64,000 nucleotides of DNA from assembly GCA_964392325.1 (NCBI GenBank), contig CAYMPJ010000011.1, positions 51,153 through 115,152 on the forward strand, read 5' to 3'. Within the stretch, counting starts at the first letter, position 1, and every line of letters begins with the position of its first letter. The notes under the pieces are model-generated. The model had not been told where the DNA came from. It saw only the letters and a program-made list of their open reading frames with translations, and ran no database searches. A program made the position numbers and the translations under genes. Source of the stretch: CALLPQ01 sp964392325 (GTDB lineage: Bacteria; Pseudomonadota; Alphaproteobacteria; Caulobacterales; Parvularculaceae). Shown here piece after piece: positions 1 through 8,564 of the stretch.

Positions 1-185
1 AGGCAAATCATATTTCCAAAGCGCATATAGTTGCCCATGATCACGGCGTTTCGGTTGCTCAGGAATTATTGGCCCGTCATAATAGTCATTCTCAAGAAGT
101 TGAGCGTAATGGAAACCGCTTAGGTAGAGAACTGCTAAGGGCTGTAGACGCATACAATAACATTGGATGTGGAGTTGGAGTTTAA
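1..185 (+). pseudogene. Alpha/beta hydrolase, 5' part, partial and interrupted
   Basis: An open frame enters from the left edge (codons in phase with base 3) and stops at 183-185. It reads through HIVAHDHGVSVAQELLAR, the nucleophile-elbow region of alpha/beta hydrolases that use Asp as nucleophile (H-D-x-G), as in the haloalkane dehalogenase/epoxide hydrolase type. After ELLAR the reading becomes Asn- and Arg-rich, unlike the family, and soon terminates. The lid, acid and His regions expected next are found in an open frame at 566-1126. I infer that one gene was split by about 400-500 bp of foreign DNA. The real 5' end lies outside the window. It could alternatively be a short paralogue, but the fit between the two parts makes that less likely. 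Confidence 0.6.
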
Positions 186-194
186 TGTGTTATG

Positions 195-488
195 TTATCT
201 TGCAATATACAATAAAATTATGGCTACAATTCCCCCATAAAGAATCTGTAATAAGAAAAATAGACTGAGGCGATGTCTTGTTGTTATTTTTCCATATTTT
301 TTTTCAAGAAATTCAAGAAAGAAAATAAAAGAAACGATATAGAGAATGGCAATTGTTGTCGCAAGAATAAATAATTTCAGTAGTTTGATAGACGAAAAAC
401 TATCATAACCTAAAATCGAGCCGAGACCAAAAATTAGTCCTCCTAATGAGCTTGTCAGCAAAAAAAGAGAAATAAGTTTATTCTTCAC
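195..488 (-). CDS. Small hydrophobic membrane protein of unknown function
   Basis: A 97-residue protein if translation starts at the GTG at 488, which has a GAGAG ribosome-binding site about 8 bases upstream. A longer GTG start at 533 is also open, giving 112 residues. Three hydrophobic stretches are visible, roughly residues 5-25, 33-55 and 72-94 of the short form, so it is probably an inner-membrane protein with three helices. I recognise no family. The gene is AT-rich compared with its neighbours and sits, in antisense, inside the DNA separating the two hydrolase fragments, which suggests it arrived with the insert. Whether it is expressed is unknown. Confidence 0.4.
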   Translation of the reverse strand: MKNKLISLFLLTSSLGGLIFGLGSILGYDSFSSIKLLKLFILATTIAILYIVSFIFFLEFLEKKYGKITTRHRLSLFFLLQILYGGIVAIILLYIAR

Positions 489-565
489 AGATTCAATTCT
501 CTCGAATAATAAAAAGCACCCTAAAATTTTCACCGTTGAGTAAGAAGTTTAGAACATGTCGATAA

Positions 566-1126
566 ATCCGCCTATCGTCAAGCCAGAAAAACATAAACAT
601 TAGCAAGGCGTTAATACCACCTTTGATATTTGATATTGGTTCTATATGTTTTCTCAATGGCGGTCTCTTCCCCGCCTATCATCGCCCCCGGCTCATTCAA
701 AAACTTGCCCTGTTGCCCATTGGGCCAATCGTTAGTAGATCGCTCTCAAAAGCAAAATTGCAAAAAGCTTTTCATGATATTTTCGGGCCAGATACAAAGG
801 CCACCGCGCAAGAAATTGACGGGCATTGGCATTTTCTCTCCCACAATAATGGTCAGGCTGTGTTTCACAAGCTGATGGAATATATGAATGACCGAAAAAT
901 CAACGCAACGCGCTGGCGCGAGGCGATGATTGAAACCAATGCCCCCTTGCGCTTGATTAATGGCGGGCAAGATCCGATTTCTGGCAAACATCTTTATGAT
1001 CATTACCGCGAGATCATTCCAAATGCAGACGCTGTATTATTGAGTGATATTGGTCATTATCCGCAGACGGAAGCGCCCGCACGTGTCTTTGACGCTTTGA
1101 TGGACTTTCATGGTATGCAAGTATGA
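566..1126 (+). pseudogene. Alpha/beta hydrolase, 3' part
   Basis: The frame is open from 566. The first usable start in it is a TTG at 623 without a convincing ribosome-binding site, which argues for a remnant rather than a complete gene. From about base 641 it matches the second half of an alpha/beta hydrolase: an SICFLNGGLFP strand just after the nucleophile region, a helical lid, the acid strand (LINGGQDP) and the catalytic His (SDIGHYPQTEAP). The nucleophile elbow and oxyanion region are absent here and occur at 1-100. Without that half the polypeptide cannot be a working hydrolase. The GST-like gene follows after 29 bases. Confidence 0.6.
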
Positions 1127-1155
1127 CAGCGCGTTCTGGAGGGGAAGCTTGAATT

Positions 1156-1926
1156 ATGAGTTTTGATTATATAACGACCGGGGAGGCCATTGCGGCATCG
1201 GGGGTACGCATGACGGTTGTGAGCGGCGTGCCGAGCCCGTGGGGCGAATCTGCAAAAAATATTTTGCATATAAAAAACATTGCATGGAGCGCGGTTCGGC
1301 TAGATTTAAAAGACAAGGCGCAGCTTGATTGGTCAAAAAACAATACCGCGCCCGCCCTCATCAATAATCAGGACCATCCAATTGATAAGTGGGATGATAT
1401 TCTATCCTTCGCCGAAAAACTGGTGCCCACCCCTTCGCTATTGCCCTCAGAGCCATCGCAAAGACAATTAGCCTTAAAGCTCTCTGGTGATTTTTGCGGC
1501 AGCAATGGGTTGGGTGCAAACCGTCGCCTACAGGCCATTCATCTGGGGCTTACCGGAAATGGCGGTTTTCCAAAGCAGGTTGCACGCTATCTTGCTGATA
1601 AATATGGCTATACGGAAGAAAACGGTGCAGCATCCGTTGATAGAAACATCGCCTTACTGAATAAATTTTCAGAACAGCTTCTTGCCCAGAAGGAAAAAGG
1701 CAGCCCATATTATCTGGGCAATGCGCTAAGCTGTGTCGATATATATAGCGCTACATTTTGTGGTTTGTTTAGCCCCTTGCCCGAAGAGCATTGCAAAATG
1801 GATAAGGGTGCGCGGATGGTCTTTGAAAATTGTGATAGTGCAACCCGGAAAGCCTTGTCGCCTATTCTTCTTGAACACCGCGATAGAATGTATACAGAGT
1901 ATTTTGAGTTGCCCCTATCGCTTTGA
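1156..1926 (+). CDS. Glutathione S-transferase-like protein
   Basis: A 256-residue protein starting at an ATG preceded by a strong GGAGGGGAAG ribosome-binding site. The N-terminal part has the layout of a thioredoxin-fold GST domain, with a V-P-S-P-W segment near residues 25-29 and a beta-alpha-beta pattern. The C-terminal part is all-helical, with an N-A-L-S-C-V-D-I-Y segment around residue 190 that resembles the conserved N-capping motif (S/T-x-x-D) of the GST C-terminal domain. The substrate cannot be told. It follows the broken hydrolase gene by 29 bases and converges with the TetR gene. Family assignment rests on remote similarity. Confidence 0.55.
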   Translation: MSFDYITTGEAIAASGVRMTVVSGVPSPWGESAKNILHIKNIAWSAVRLDLKDKAQLDWSKNNTAPALINNQDHPIDKWDDILSFAEKLVPTPSLLPSEPSQRQLALKLSGDFCGSNGLGANRRLQAIHLGLTGNGGFPKQVARYLADKYGYTEENGAASVDRNIALLNKFSEQLLAQKEKGSPYYLGNALSCVDIYSATFCGLFSPLPEEHCKMDKGARMVFENCDSATRKALSPILLEHRDRMYTEYFELPLSL

Positions 1927-1981
1927 TTGAAAATGCCCGCTTTAATTAAAGATATTGGGGGGTTGCAGCTTCAATCCTATT

Positions 1982-2686
1982 TCAATCATTGAGGTCGAGG
2001 TCATAAATTTTTGCAAATGCTGCAAGACCCGTTTCAATCTGATCATCTATCGCGCTATCGAGATCTTCGGGCACAGCGCCCATCAAGATATAGGTGTCGA
2101 GAGGTTCTGTAATCAGCGCCCCCAATTGCCAGATTGCGCGCTCGGGATCATCGATCTTAAGATTGTCGCGCTGGATGATGCGCCGCATAATCGGTGCCAT
2201 GGTTTTGACTATCCGGTTCGGACCATTCTCCAAAAAAGCCAATCCCAGTGAGGGTGTGCGCGAGGCCTCGAAGGCTGCGATCCTGCGCAAGGCAAGGCTT
2301 TCCGGTTCGAGCGAGGTTTTCATAAATTGCCGCGATAAGGCGCGTAAGAGTTGGCCTATCGGCAGGCTATGTTCAATTTCTTCCAGATTAACCGGCAATA
2401 TGCGCTGGCAAGTCTCGAGGATGGCAGCAGCAAATAGCTCTTCTTTGGAGCGAAAGCGATTATAGACTGTGCGCTTGGAGACATTTGCGGTCGCTGCGAT
2501 GGCATCCATGCTGGCAGCGTCGAACCCTTTATATAAAAATGTTTGCCGTGCTGCCCTGACGATCGCACGCTCTTTTTCATCCGCGGGGGCGCTATCCCCG
2601 CAAGGAAGCGCATCGTCTACTTTATCCTCACCGGACGAAGTCATATCTTGCGCGGGGGCCCCAGTTGTTTTCGCCGGTTGCGTCAT
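1982..2686 (-). CDS. TetR/AcrR-family transcriptional regulator
   Basis: A 234-residue protein with a poorly conserved, acidic first 40 residues. A classical TetR helix-turn-helix follows at about residues 42-85 (A-A-R-x-x-F-x-x-K-G-F, then V-S-K-R-T-V-Y-N-R-F). The C-terminal ligand/dimer domain resembles the AefR-like group. TetR proteins usually repress a nearby or divergent gene and release it on binding a small molecule. Here the divergent neighbour is the PBP1 gene, 340 bp away, and the convergent neighbour is the GST-like gene. Neither is an obvious target, and the ligand is unknown. The acidic N-terminal tail may not be translated if an internal start is used. Confidence 0.85.
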   Translation of the reverse strand: MTQPAKTTGAPAQDMTSSGEDKVDDALPCGDSAPADEKERAIVRAARQTFLYKGFDAASMDAIAATANVSKRTVYNRFRSKEELFAAAILETCQRILPVNLEEIEHSLPIGQLLRALSRQFMKTSLEPESLALRRIAAFEASRTPSLGLAFLENGPNRIVKTMAPIMRRIIQRDNLKIDDPERAIWQLGALITEPLDTYILMGAVPEDLDSAIDDQIETGLAAFAKIYDLDLND

Positions 2687-3026
2687 AGACTAAAATTATT
2701 CCTTCATTATTTCCAAAATGGTCTTGTTCTCATCCGCGCCGCCAGTTTGCCTGTAATTGTATTAGACCGATACCAAACCAATATTGACCAAGCGCCCTGA
2801 TTTTCAGCTACAACCCTATAGGATATCCCTTAACAACTCGCCCTTTAAGTCCTGCTCTTGTGGGCGCTTTTTGAAAATCACAAGATCCCTGATGCTTTCA
2901 CTAATCATAGTGCATAGCATAACAAGTTTGGGTTGAAGCGCTAGAGCGTTTTCCCGGCTCGTTAAGGGCCAGAGCCTTTAAGGAGTTGTTTACCCTATAT
3001 TTACCAATCTTGAGCATAGATTAACA
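2687..3026. other. Divergent intergenic region between tetR-like and PBP1 genes
   Basis: 340 bp with no credible ORF. It must contain the promoters of both divergent genes. I see short inverted motifs such as CTATAGGATATCC near 2815-2827 and several AT-rich stretches, but no promoter pair that I would assign with confidence. The paired words cccttaacaactcgccctttaag are not spaced as a CtrA site. Confidence 0.4.
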
Positions 3027-5282
3027 ATGTCTGAAGACGACCCCTTAGCCCACGGCGATAGCCGCCTGCGCGCGCCTCGGCGTGCCTATTTGCACGAGGG
3101 TGCGGCGCTTGGCTTATTGGCGGCGCGGGGGGCAGGTAAAAAATCGCGATCCGGCAGAAAAAAGACCGGCAAGAAAAAGCGGGCCCGAAGATCTGGCTCT
3201 CTATTGGGGAAATTTGCCCTTGAAATCAGCGTGTTCGGGCTCACCGTGTTGCTCGCCTTTGCCGGGATCATAGCCTTTTATGCCAGCGACCTTCCCGCAA
3301 CAGATAGTTTGTGGCGGCCCGACCGCGCCCCGCATTATTCAATTCTTGCATCCGATGGCTCGCCTTTGACCGTACAAGGGACTCAGTACGGCGCGCCGGT
3401 GCGTCTCTCCCAATTGCCCCGTCATGTGACCGATGCGGTTCTTGCTGTCGAAGATCGCAATTTCTACCATCATATCGGGTTTAATCCTTTATCTGTAGGC
3501 AGAGCAATATTGGTCAATACGGGAAGCGGCGCGGTTCGCCAAGGCGGATCAACCATTACCCAGCAATTGGCGAAAAATCTGTTTCTCTCCTCCGAGCGCA
3601 CCATAAAGCGAAAGGTGCAAGAATTGTTGCTTGCATTCTGGTTGGAGCAAAAATTCAGTAAGGAAGGAATCCTGACCCTTTATCTCAACAGGGTTTATCT
3701 TGGCGCGGGGGCCTATGGTATTGATGCGGCGAGCTATCGCTATTTCGGGAAATCCGCCAAGGATTTGAACCTGAATGAAGCGGCCTTGATTGCGGGGCTG
3801 TTAAAAGCGCCGTCCAAATATAACCCGACCCATAACCCGACCGACGCCGGGCTGCGCGCACAAACTGTTATTGAAAGTATGCAGGATGCGGAGTTTATTT
3901 CGCCGCAAGAGGCAACCAATGCCATTCAAACGCCGATCTATTTAAAACCGCAAAAATATACCGCCTCCAATTATTTTGTTGATCATATTTTGGCGCGGGT
4001 CAGAACATTGTTTCCAGACAATGATGCGGATCTGATTATCCAGACAAGTTTTGATCCACAAATTCAGCGCGCTGCGGAATCCGGCCTTCAAAAAGCAGAA
4101 CAAGCGGGCTTTTTCCCCGGTGACGGCGCAGGAGAAAATCCCGTCGAGACGGCAATTGTGATTTCCGATGGCAGCGGCGCGGTGCGGGCGATGATTGGCG
4201 GGCGTAATTATGCGCGCAGTCAATTCAACCGGGCCACCCAAGCCAAGCGCCAACCGGGCAGTGCATTCAAACCCTTTATATATCTTGCCGCTTTAGAGGC
4301 CGGTGCGCACCCTGAAAATATAATTCTTGATGCCCCGATCTCGATAGGCGACTGGTCGCCTTCCAATTACAAAAAGGAATATTACGGCGAGGTTACTCTC
4401 GCGCAAGCTCTGGCCAAATCGATGAATTCGGCAACCATTCGTTTGCAAGAATGGGCCGGACGCCCCAATGTTATAGCGCGGGCACGCATGATGGGGATTG
4501 AGGGGAAGCTAAACCCCGATCCGGCGCTGGCGCTTGGCGTAGATGCGATTTCTCCGCTAAAATTGGCCCAAGGCTGGACGCCCCTCGCCAATGGCGGGCT
4601 AAGGGTGCAGGCCCATGCAATATTGTCGATTAAAACGGCTGAAGGCGATGAGATTTATCGACATCAAAACCGCATTTACGAGGTCGCGGCCTCGCCCTAT
4701 TCGATTGCCAATCTCAATATGATGCTGCGCGGCGTGACGCAATGGGGCACGGGCAAGAATGCGCGGGTGCCGGGCCGAGCGGTTGCGGGTAAGACAGGCA
4801 CCACCCAAGCCAGCCGCGATGCATGGTTTGCCGGACATATGGACGGGCTTGTTGCGGTGGTGTGGACGGGCCGCGATAATTATAGCCCGATGAAAAATAT
4901 TACGGGCGGACGCTTGCCCGCTAAATTATGGGGACAGGTTATGAGCGAGGTTGCTTTGACACTGCCAGCGCCCATTGCCCCGCCACCCTTTATTGTCGCT
5001 GCGCCGCTTGATCAAAATAGAGCGCCACAACCGGCCCAGCCAATAACCTATTCAGCCTATGATGATCCAGCCTTTACCTCGCGCCCCGCGATTATTGGAG
5101 GGGGCCGCCAAGTACAGGGCCAAGGTCAAGTACGGGGCCAAGTACAGTGGCAGGAACAGAGTCAAATTCTTCAAACGCCCTATGACCAACAACAAAATAT
5201 CCAGCCGCAACAGGATTTAACCGAGTTAATCGAGCGCGCCTCAGGGCCGCAAAACACCCCGACGATTTCGCCCTCGCTTTAA
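3027..5282 (+). CDS. Bifunctional class A penicillin-binding protein (PBP1)
   Basis: 751 residues. It polymerises lipid II into glycan strands and crosslinks them in the periplasm. A basic cytoplasmic tail of about 60 residues is followed by a membrane anchor at about 66-86. The GT51 transglycosylase domain follows, with catalytic Glu in EDRNFYHH (E142) and the QGGSTITQQ motif (172-180). The transpeptidase domain has Ser412-x-x-Lys415 (SAFK), SMN at 465-467 and KTG at 589-591, all intact. The last 100 residues are Pro- and Gln-rich, with a short tandem duplication at 5109-5144. Divergent from the TetR gene and followed 108 bp later by ybgC. It could be named mrcA or pbpC by different pipelines; I leave the symbol open. 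Confidence 0.93.
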   Translation: MSEDDPLAHGDSRLRAPRRAYLHEGAALGLLAARGAGKKSRSGRKKTGKKKRARRSGSLLGKFALEISVFGLTVLLAFAGIIAFYASDLPATDSLWRPDRAPHYSILASDGSPLTVQGTQYGAPVRLSQLPRHVTDAVLAVEDRNFYHHIGFNPLSVGRAILVNTGSGAVRQGGSTITQQLAKNLFLSSERTIKRKVQELLLAFWLEQKFSKEGILTLYLNRVYLGAGAYGIDAASYRYFGKSAKDLNLNEAALIAGLLKAPSKYNPTHNPTDAGLRAQTVIESMQDAEFISPQEATNAIQTPIYLKPQKYTASNYFVDHILARVRTLFPDNDADLIIQTSFDPQIQRAAESGLQKAEQAGFFPGDGAGENPVETAIVISDGSGAVRAMIGGRNYARSQFNRATQAKRQPGSAFKPFIYLAALEAGAHPENIILDAPISIGDWSPSNYKKEYYGEVTLAQALAKSMNSATIRLQEWAGRPNVIARARMMGIEGKLNPDPALALGVDAISPLKLAQGWTPLANGGLRVQAHAILSIKTAEGDEIYRHQNRIYEVAASPYSIANLNMMLRGVTQWGTGKNARVPGRAVAGKTGTTQASRDAWFAGHMDGLVAVVWTGRDNYSPMKNITGGRLPAKLWGQVMSEVALTLPAPIAPPPFIVAAPLDQNRAPQPAQPITYSAYDDPAFTSRPAIIGGGRQVQGQGQVRGQVQWQEQSQILQTPYDQQQNIQPQQDLTELIERASGPQNTPTISPSL
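5109..5144 (+). repeat. 18-bp in-frame tandem duplication in PBP1 tail
   Basis: Two adjacent 18-bp units (caagtacagggccaaggt and a close variant) encode Q-V-Q-G-Q-G and Q-V-R-G-Q-V in the disordered C-terminal tail of the penicillin-binding protein. Being a multiple of three, unit gain or loss would not break the frame. Confidence 0.7.
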
Positions 5283-5390
5283 GGAAAGCGTTTGAATTTA
5301 AAAACCCCGTGCGATGATGTTCGGCGGGGCAGATAGCGCCGCCGATGTTTTCGTTGACGGGCGCGCCTTAAATGTTGAAGACTGAAAATC

Positions 5391-5822
5391 ATGAATATTG
5401 TTGAAAATGCCCGGACTTTTAAAATCACCATCCGCGTCTATTACGAAGACACGGATTTTTCCGGTATTGTTTATCATGCCAATCATCTTAAATTTTTTGA
5501 ACGCGGGCGCACCGATGCGCTTCGCTCTTGTAATATAACCCATACGGATCTTCTTGCCCGCGATGAGCCGCTGGTCTTTGCGGTGCGCACAATGCACACC
5601 AGTTGGCATAGTCCGGCGCGCATTGATGATTTGCTGGAGGTGCAGACCCGTTTCGTCTCCGCCAAGGGCGCGCGGATGATACTCTCGCAGGAGATGCGCC
5701 GCGCGGAGGATGATGCGCTAATCGCAAGCGCCGAAGTTGAGGCGGCTTGTCTTTCCGTCGATGGAAAACCAAGACGCCTACCGGGCGATGTGATTGAAAA
5801 GCTTAACCTAGGAAATTTTTAA
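5391..5822 (+). CDS. ybgC: Tol-Pal-associated acyl-CoA thioesterase YbgC
   Basis: 143 residues, a single hot-dog-fold thioesterase. The family signature Y-x-x-T-D-x-x-G-x-V-Y-H is present as YYEDTDFSGIVYH, with catalytic Asp22. YbgC hydrolyses acyl-CoA thioesters in the cytoplasm and is encoded at the head of tol-pal clusters in most proteobacteria, although its link to Tol function is not fully clear. Here it leads the cluster but is separated from tolQ by a DUF2891 lipoprotein gene, which starts 13 bases downstream of its stop codon. Confidence 0.92.
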   Translation: MNIVENARTFKITIRVYYEDTDFSGIVYHANHLKFFERGRTDALRSCNITHTDLLARDEPLVFAVRTMHTSWHSPARIDDLLEVQTRFVSAKGARMILSQEMRRAEDDALIASAEVEAACLSVDGKPRRLPGDVIEKLNLGNF

Positions 5823-5834
5823 AGAGGTTGCCGT

Positions 5835-6965
5835 ATGAGAAAAATCTATTTCACTGTTTTGTTTTTATTGTTTCTCCCTGCCTGCGGGGCGCAAGAGCGC
5901 GCGGCGCTGACCGAGGAGGCGGTATATCCGCAAAATATTTCAGCGGACCTTGCGGAGCGATTTGCAGCCCTTGCTTTAAACTGTGTCCATCAGGAATTTC
6001 CCAATAAAATCTCCCGCACAACCGACACCGCCCAAGCCATCGGGCGGCCAAAGGTGATTTTTCCGGCCTTTTATGGGTGCTTTGACTGGCATAGCTCAGT
6101 GCACGGACATTGGCTTTTGGTGCGCTTGTTGCGGGTCGGCCCGAAGGATGCGGCTTGGCGCGAGGGGGCGATCGAGAAATTAAATCAAAGCTTCACCACG
6201 GAAAATCTCGCCGGTGAGGTTGCCAATTTTTCAAGGCCGGCGCGCGGCTCATGGGAGCGCCCTTATGGTCTCGCCTGGTATTTGCAATTGACCGCCGAGC
6301 TGCGCGAGTGGGATGATCCTCTTGCAAAAAAATGGTTGGCGATTTTGCAACCCTTGGAAGGCGATATTGTTGTCAGCCTGAAAGAGTGGTTGCCGAAACT
6401 TGCCTATGCGATCCGGTTGGGCACCCATAATCAGAGCGCCTTTGCCTTTGGTTTGATGCTGGACTGGGCGCGGGTATCCGGTGACACAGAATTTGAAGAC
6501 TTAATCATTGAGCGCGCCAAGGCTTTTCATATGGGGGACGTCAATTGCCCGCTCGCCTATGAACCAAGCGGAGAGGATTTTCTCTCGCCGTGTTTGATGG
6601 AAGCGGATTTGATGCGGCGTATCTTATCGGCTGAAGAGTTTTCAGTCTGGCTCGGCGATTTTCTGCCGCAAATTCCGGAAAATGGATCGGGCACATGGCT
6701 CGCGCCGGGGATTGTTAAAGATGCAAGTGATGGCAAGCTGGTGCATCTTGACGGGGTCAACTCATCAAGGGCGTGGAATCTGTTCCATATTGCCCGCGCT
6801 CTACCCGCTGGTGATCCCCGAAAAGCAGCCCTTATCGCTGCTGCTCAAATCCATGGGCAGACCGGCGTTGCCGCCGTTTCTGCCGAGCATTATGCGGGAA
6901 GTCACTGGCTGGCATCCTTTGCCACCTATTTGATGACCGATCGGGGTTGGCAAGGGGGCGAATGA
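5835..6965 (+). CDS. DUF2891 family lipoprotein
   Basis: 376 residues. It starts at an ATG with an AGAGG site and has a lipoprotein signal: a hydrophobic stretch at residues 6-15 ending in the lipobox L-P-A-C, with Cys17 as the lipidated residue. The remainder matches DUF2891 as I know it, with the conserved stretches FPAFYGCFDWHSSVHGHW and SHWLASFATY. The biochemical role of DUF2891 is not established; the conserved His, Asp and Trp residues in an all-helical protein suggest an enzyme or carbohydrate-related fold, which is inference. Its position between ybgC and tolQ is unusual and suggests co-transcription with ybgC and an envelope role. Confidence 0.8.
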   Translation: MRKIYFTVLFLLFLPACGAQERAALTEEAVYPQNISADLAERFAALALNCVHQEFPNKISRTTDTAQAIGRPKVIFPAFYGCFDWHSSVHGHWLLVRLLRVGPKDAAWREGAIEKLNQSFTTENLAGEVANFSRPARGSWERPYGLAWYLQLTAELREWDDPLAKKWLAILQPLEGDIVVSLKEWLPKLAYAIRLGTHNQSAFAFGLMLDWARVSGDTEFEDLIIERAKAFHMGDVNCPLAYEPSGEDFLSPCLMEADLMRRILSAEEFSVWLGDFLPQIPENGSGTWLAPGIVKDASDGKLVHLDGVNSSRAWNLFHIARALPAGDPRKAALIAAAQIHGQTGVAAVSAEHYAGSHWLASFATYLMTDRGWQGGE

Positions 6966-7224
6966 ATGGGGGGCGCTAGGTGAGGCCGCCTTAATTTTGC
7001 CCGTCAAGGGTGCGAAAAGCGTAAAAACCGGCAAAAACGCCAGATTATTTCACGAAAAGCCCTATTGGGGCTTGCCGTTCAATGGTAACCATATTTCAAT
7101 AAAAAATTGGCTGTGATCCATTGTTGTTACAGGCAAAGTCGCTAATGTTTAAAGTTGCTAATGTTAATTGAAATTCGATCTTCGTGATGAGATCGCACGG
7201 GTAATGTTTTAAGGGTAATGTTCA

Positions 7225-8118
7225 ATGATGATGGAAATTTTGGCCTCCCTGGCCACACAAACAAGTGCCGGGAGCGCAATAACCGGGAGTGCGGTAACAA
7301 CTGCCGCTGAAATCTTATCAATTGAGGGGGGGATCTTACAGATCATTGCCCAGACTATTCAGGTACAAGATGCTTTGCCCAATCTTGCACCCACCGCCGT
7401 TCCGGTTGGCGAAGTCACCACCACTCAGCTCGAAGGCGGAGAATTTACGCTGCTCGGCCTGTTTCAAAGTGCGGGTTTCGTGGTCAAAGCGGTTATGGGG
7501 GTCTTGATCCTCGCTTCGATCTGGTCCTGGGGCATTATTTTTGACAAATCCCTTTTGTTTGGACGGCTAAAATCCAAATCCCGAAAATTCGAAGCCATGT
7601 TCTGGTCCGGTAAGCCCCTTGATGATTTATATCGCAAGATTGGCGACAAGGCCGACCATCCTATGGCCCGTGTGTTCACAGCAGCAATGGCAGAGTGGAC
7701 CCGTAATAAAGGTACTACATCAACAACAACCGGACTGGCTGTCTCTGCCAAAGAGCGCATAGACCGGATCATGAATGTTGCGGTGTCGCGCGAGCTTGAT
7801 CGCGCTGAGCGTCATCTTGGTACTTTGGCAACAATCGGTTCAGCATCGCCCTTTATCGGTTTGCTGGGTACGGTCTGGGGTATCATGACCGCCTTTCAGG
7901 CGATTGCCCTAACCAAAGATACAAATCTTGCAGTTGTGGCACCGGGGATTGCCGAGGCTTTGTTTGCGACGGCGCTCGGTCTGGTTGCAGCGATTCCGGC
8001 GGTTATTGCCTATAACCGTTATTCTTCGAAAATTAATTCCTATGCGGTGCAATTACAGGGTTTTGCGGACGAATTTTCGACAATCCTCTCGCGCCAACTC
8101 GATGAGAGGGCGCGCTAA
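7225..8118 (+). CDS. tolQ: Tol-Pal energising protein TolQ
   Basis: 297 residues. TolQ is the MotA/ExbB-type inner-membrane subunit that with TolR uses the proton motive force to drive TolA during envelope constriction. Three helices are visible at about 82-104, 195-225 and 235-265, the latter two containing the conserved T-x-x-S-x-x-F-x-G-L-x-G-T-V-W-G segment. The N-terminal extension of about 70 residues is longer than in the roughly 230-residue E. coli protein. Three ATG codons stand in a row at 7225-7233 behind AAGGG, so the start could shift by two codons. The stop overlaps the tolR ATG by one base. Confidence 0.94.
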   Translation: MMMEILASLATQTSAGSAITGSAVTTAAEILSIEGGILQIIAQTIQVQDALPNLAPTAVPVGEVTTTQLEGGEFTLLGLFQSAGFVVKAVMGVLILASIWSWGIIFDKSLLFGRLKSKSRKFEAMFWSGKPLDDLYRKIGDKADHPMARVFTAAMAEWTRNKGTTSTTTGLAVSAKERIDRIMNVAVSRELDRAERHLGTLATIGSASPFIGLLGTVWGIMTAFQAIALTKDTNLAVVAPGIAEALFATALGLVAAIPAVIAYNRYSSKINSYAVQLQGFADEFSTILSRQLDERAR

Positions 8119-8543
8119 TGGCTCTTTCCTCTTCAGGACGCGGGGCCGGGCGCGGACGCACACGGCCCATGTCCGAGATCAATGTGACACCGCTGGTTGA
8201 TGTGATGCTGGTGTTGTTGATTGTATTCATGGTTGCGGCCCCGCTTTTACAGGTTGGTATTTCGGTGGATTTACCAGACACCTCCGCGCAACCCCTTCAA
8301 GATCAGGGCGAACCGCTGACGGTTACGATATCGGGTGATGGTACAATTTTTGTGCAAGAGAGCGTTATCGAATTTGATGATCTCGTGCCCCATCTAAAAG
8401 CGATTGCAGCGGCTGGTTACGATCAACAAATCTATATTCGCGGCGATAAATCTCGTTCATGGGAAGATATTTCAAAAGTCCTTGGGCGGATTAATGGCGC
8501 GGGCTTTCGGAAAATCGGTCTTGTGACGGACCCTGAGCGATAA
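8118..8543 (+). CDS. tolR: Tol-Pal protein TolR
   Basis: 141 residues, ExbD/TolR family. A single transmembrane helix at about 24-46 carries the functionally critical Asp28 (P-L-V-D-V-M-L-V-L-L). The periplasmic domain follows. TolR forms the proton channel with TolQ and contacts peptidoglycan and TolA. Its ATG overlaps the last base of tolQ, indicating translational coupling, and tolA follows 21 bp later. Confidence 0.95.
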   Translation: MALSSSGRGAGRGRTRPMSEINVTPLVDVMLVLLIVFMVAAPLLQVGISVDLPDTSAQPLQDQGEPLTVTISGDGTIFVQESVIEFDDLVPHLKAIAAAGYDQQIYIRGDKSRSWEDISKVLGRINGAGFRKIGLVTDPER

Positions 8544-8564
8544 ACGCGGGGAGATTTTTCACCA

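Noticed and set aside
540..640. Integron attC-like site at the right border of the insert in the hydrolase gene
   Set aside because: GTTAATA does not match the GTTRRRY core well, and no paired RYYYAAC site lies at the right distance.
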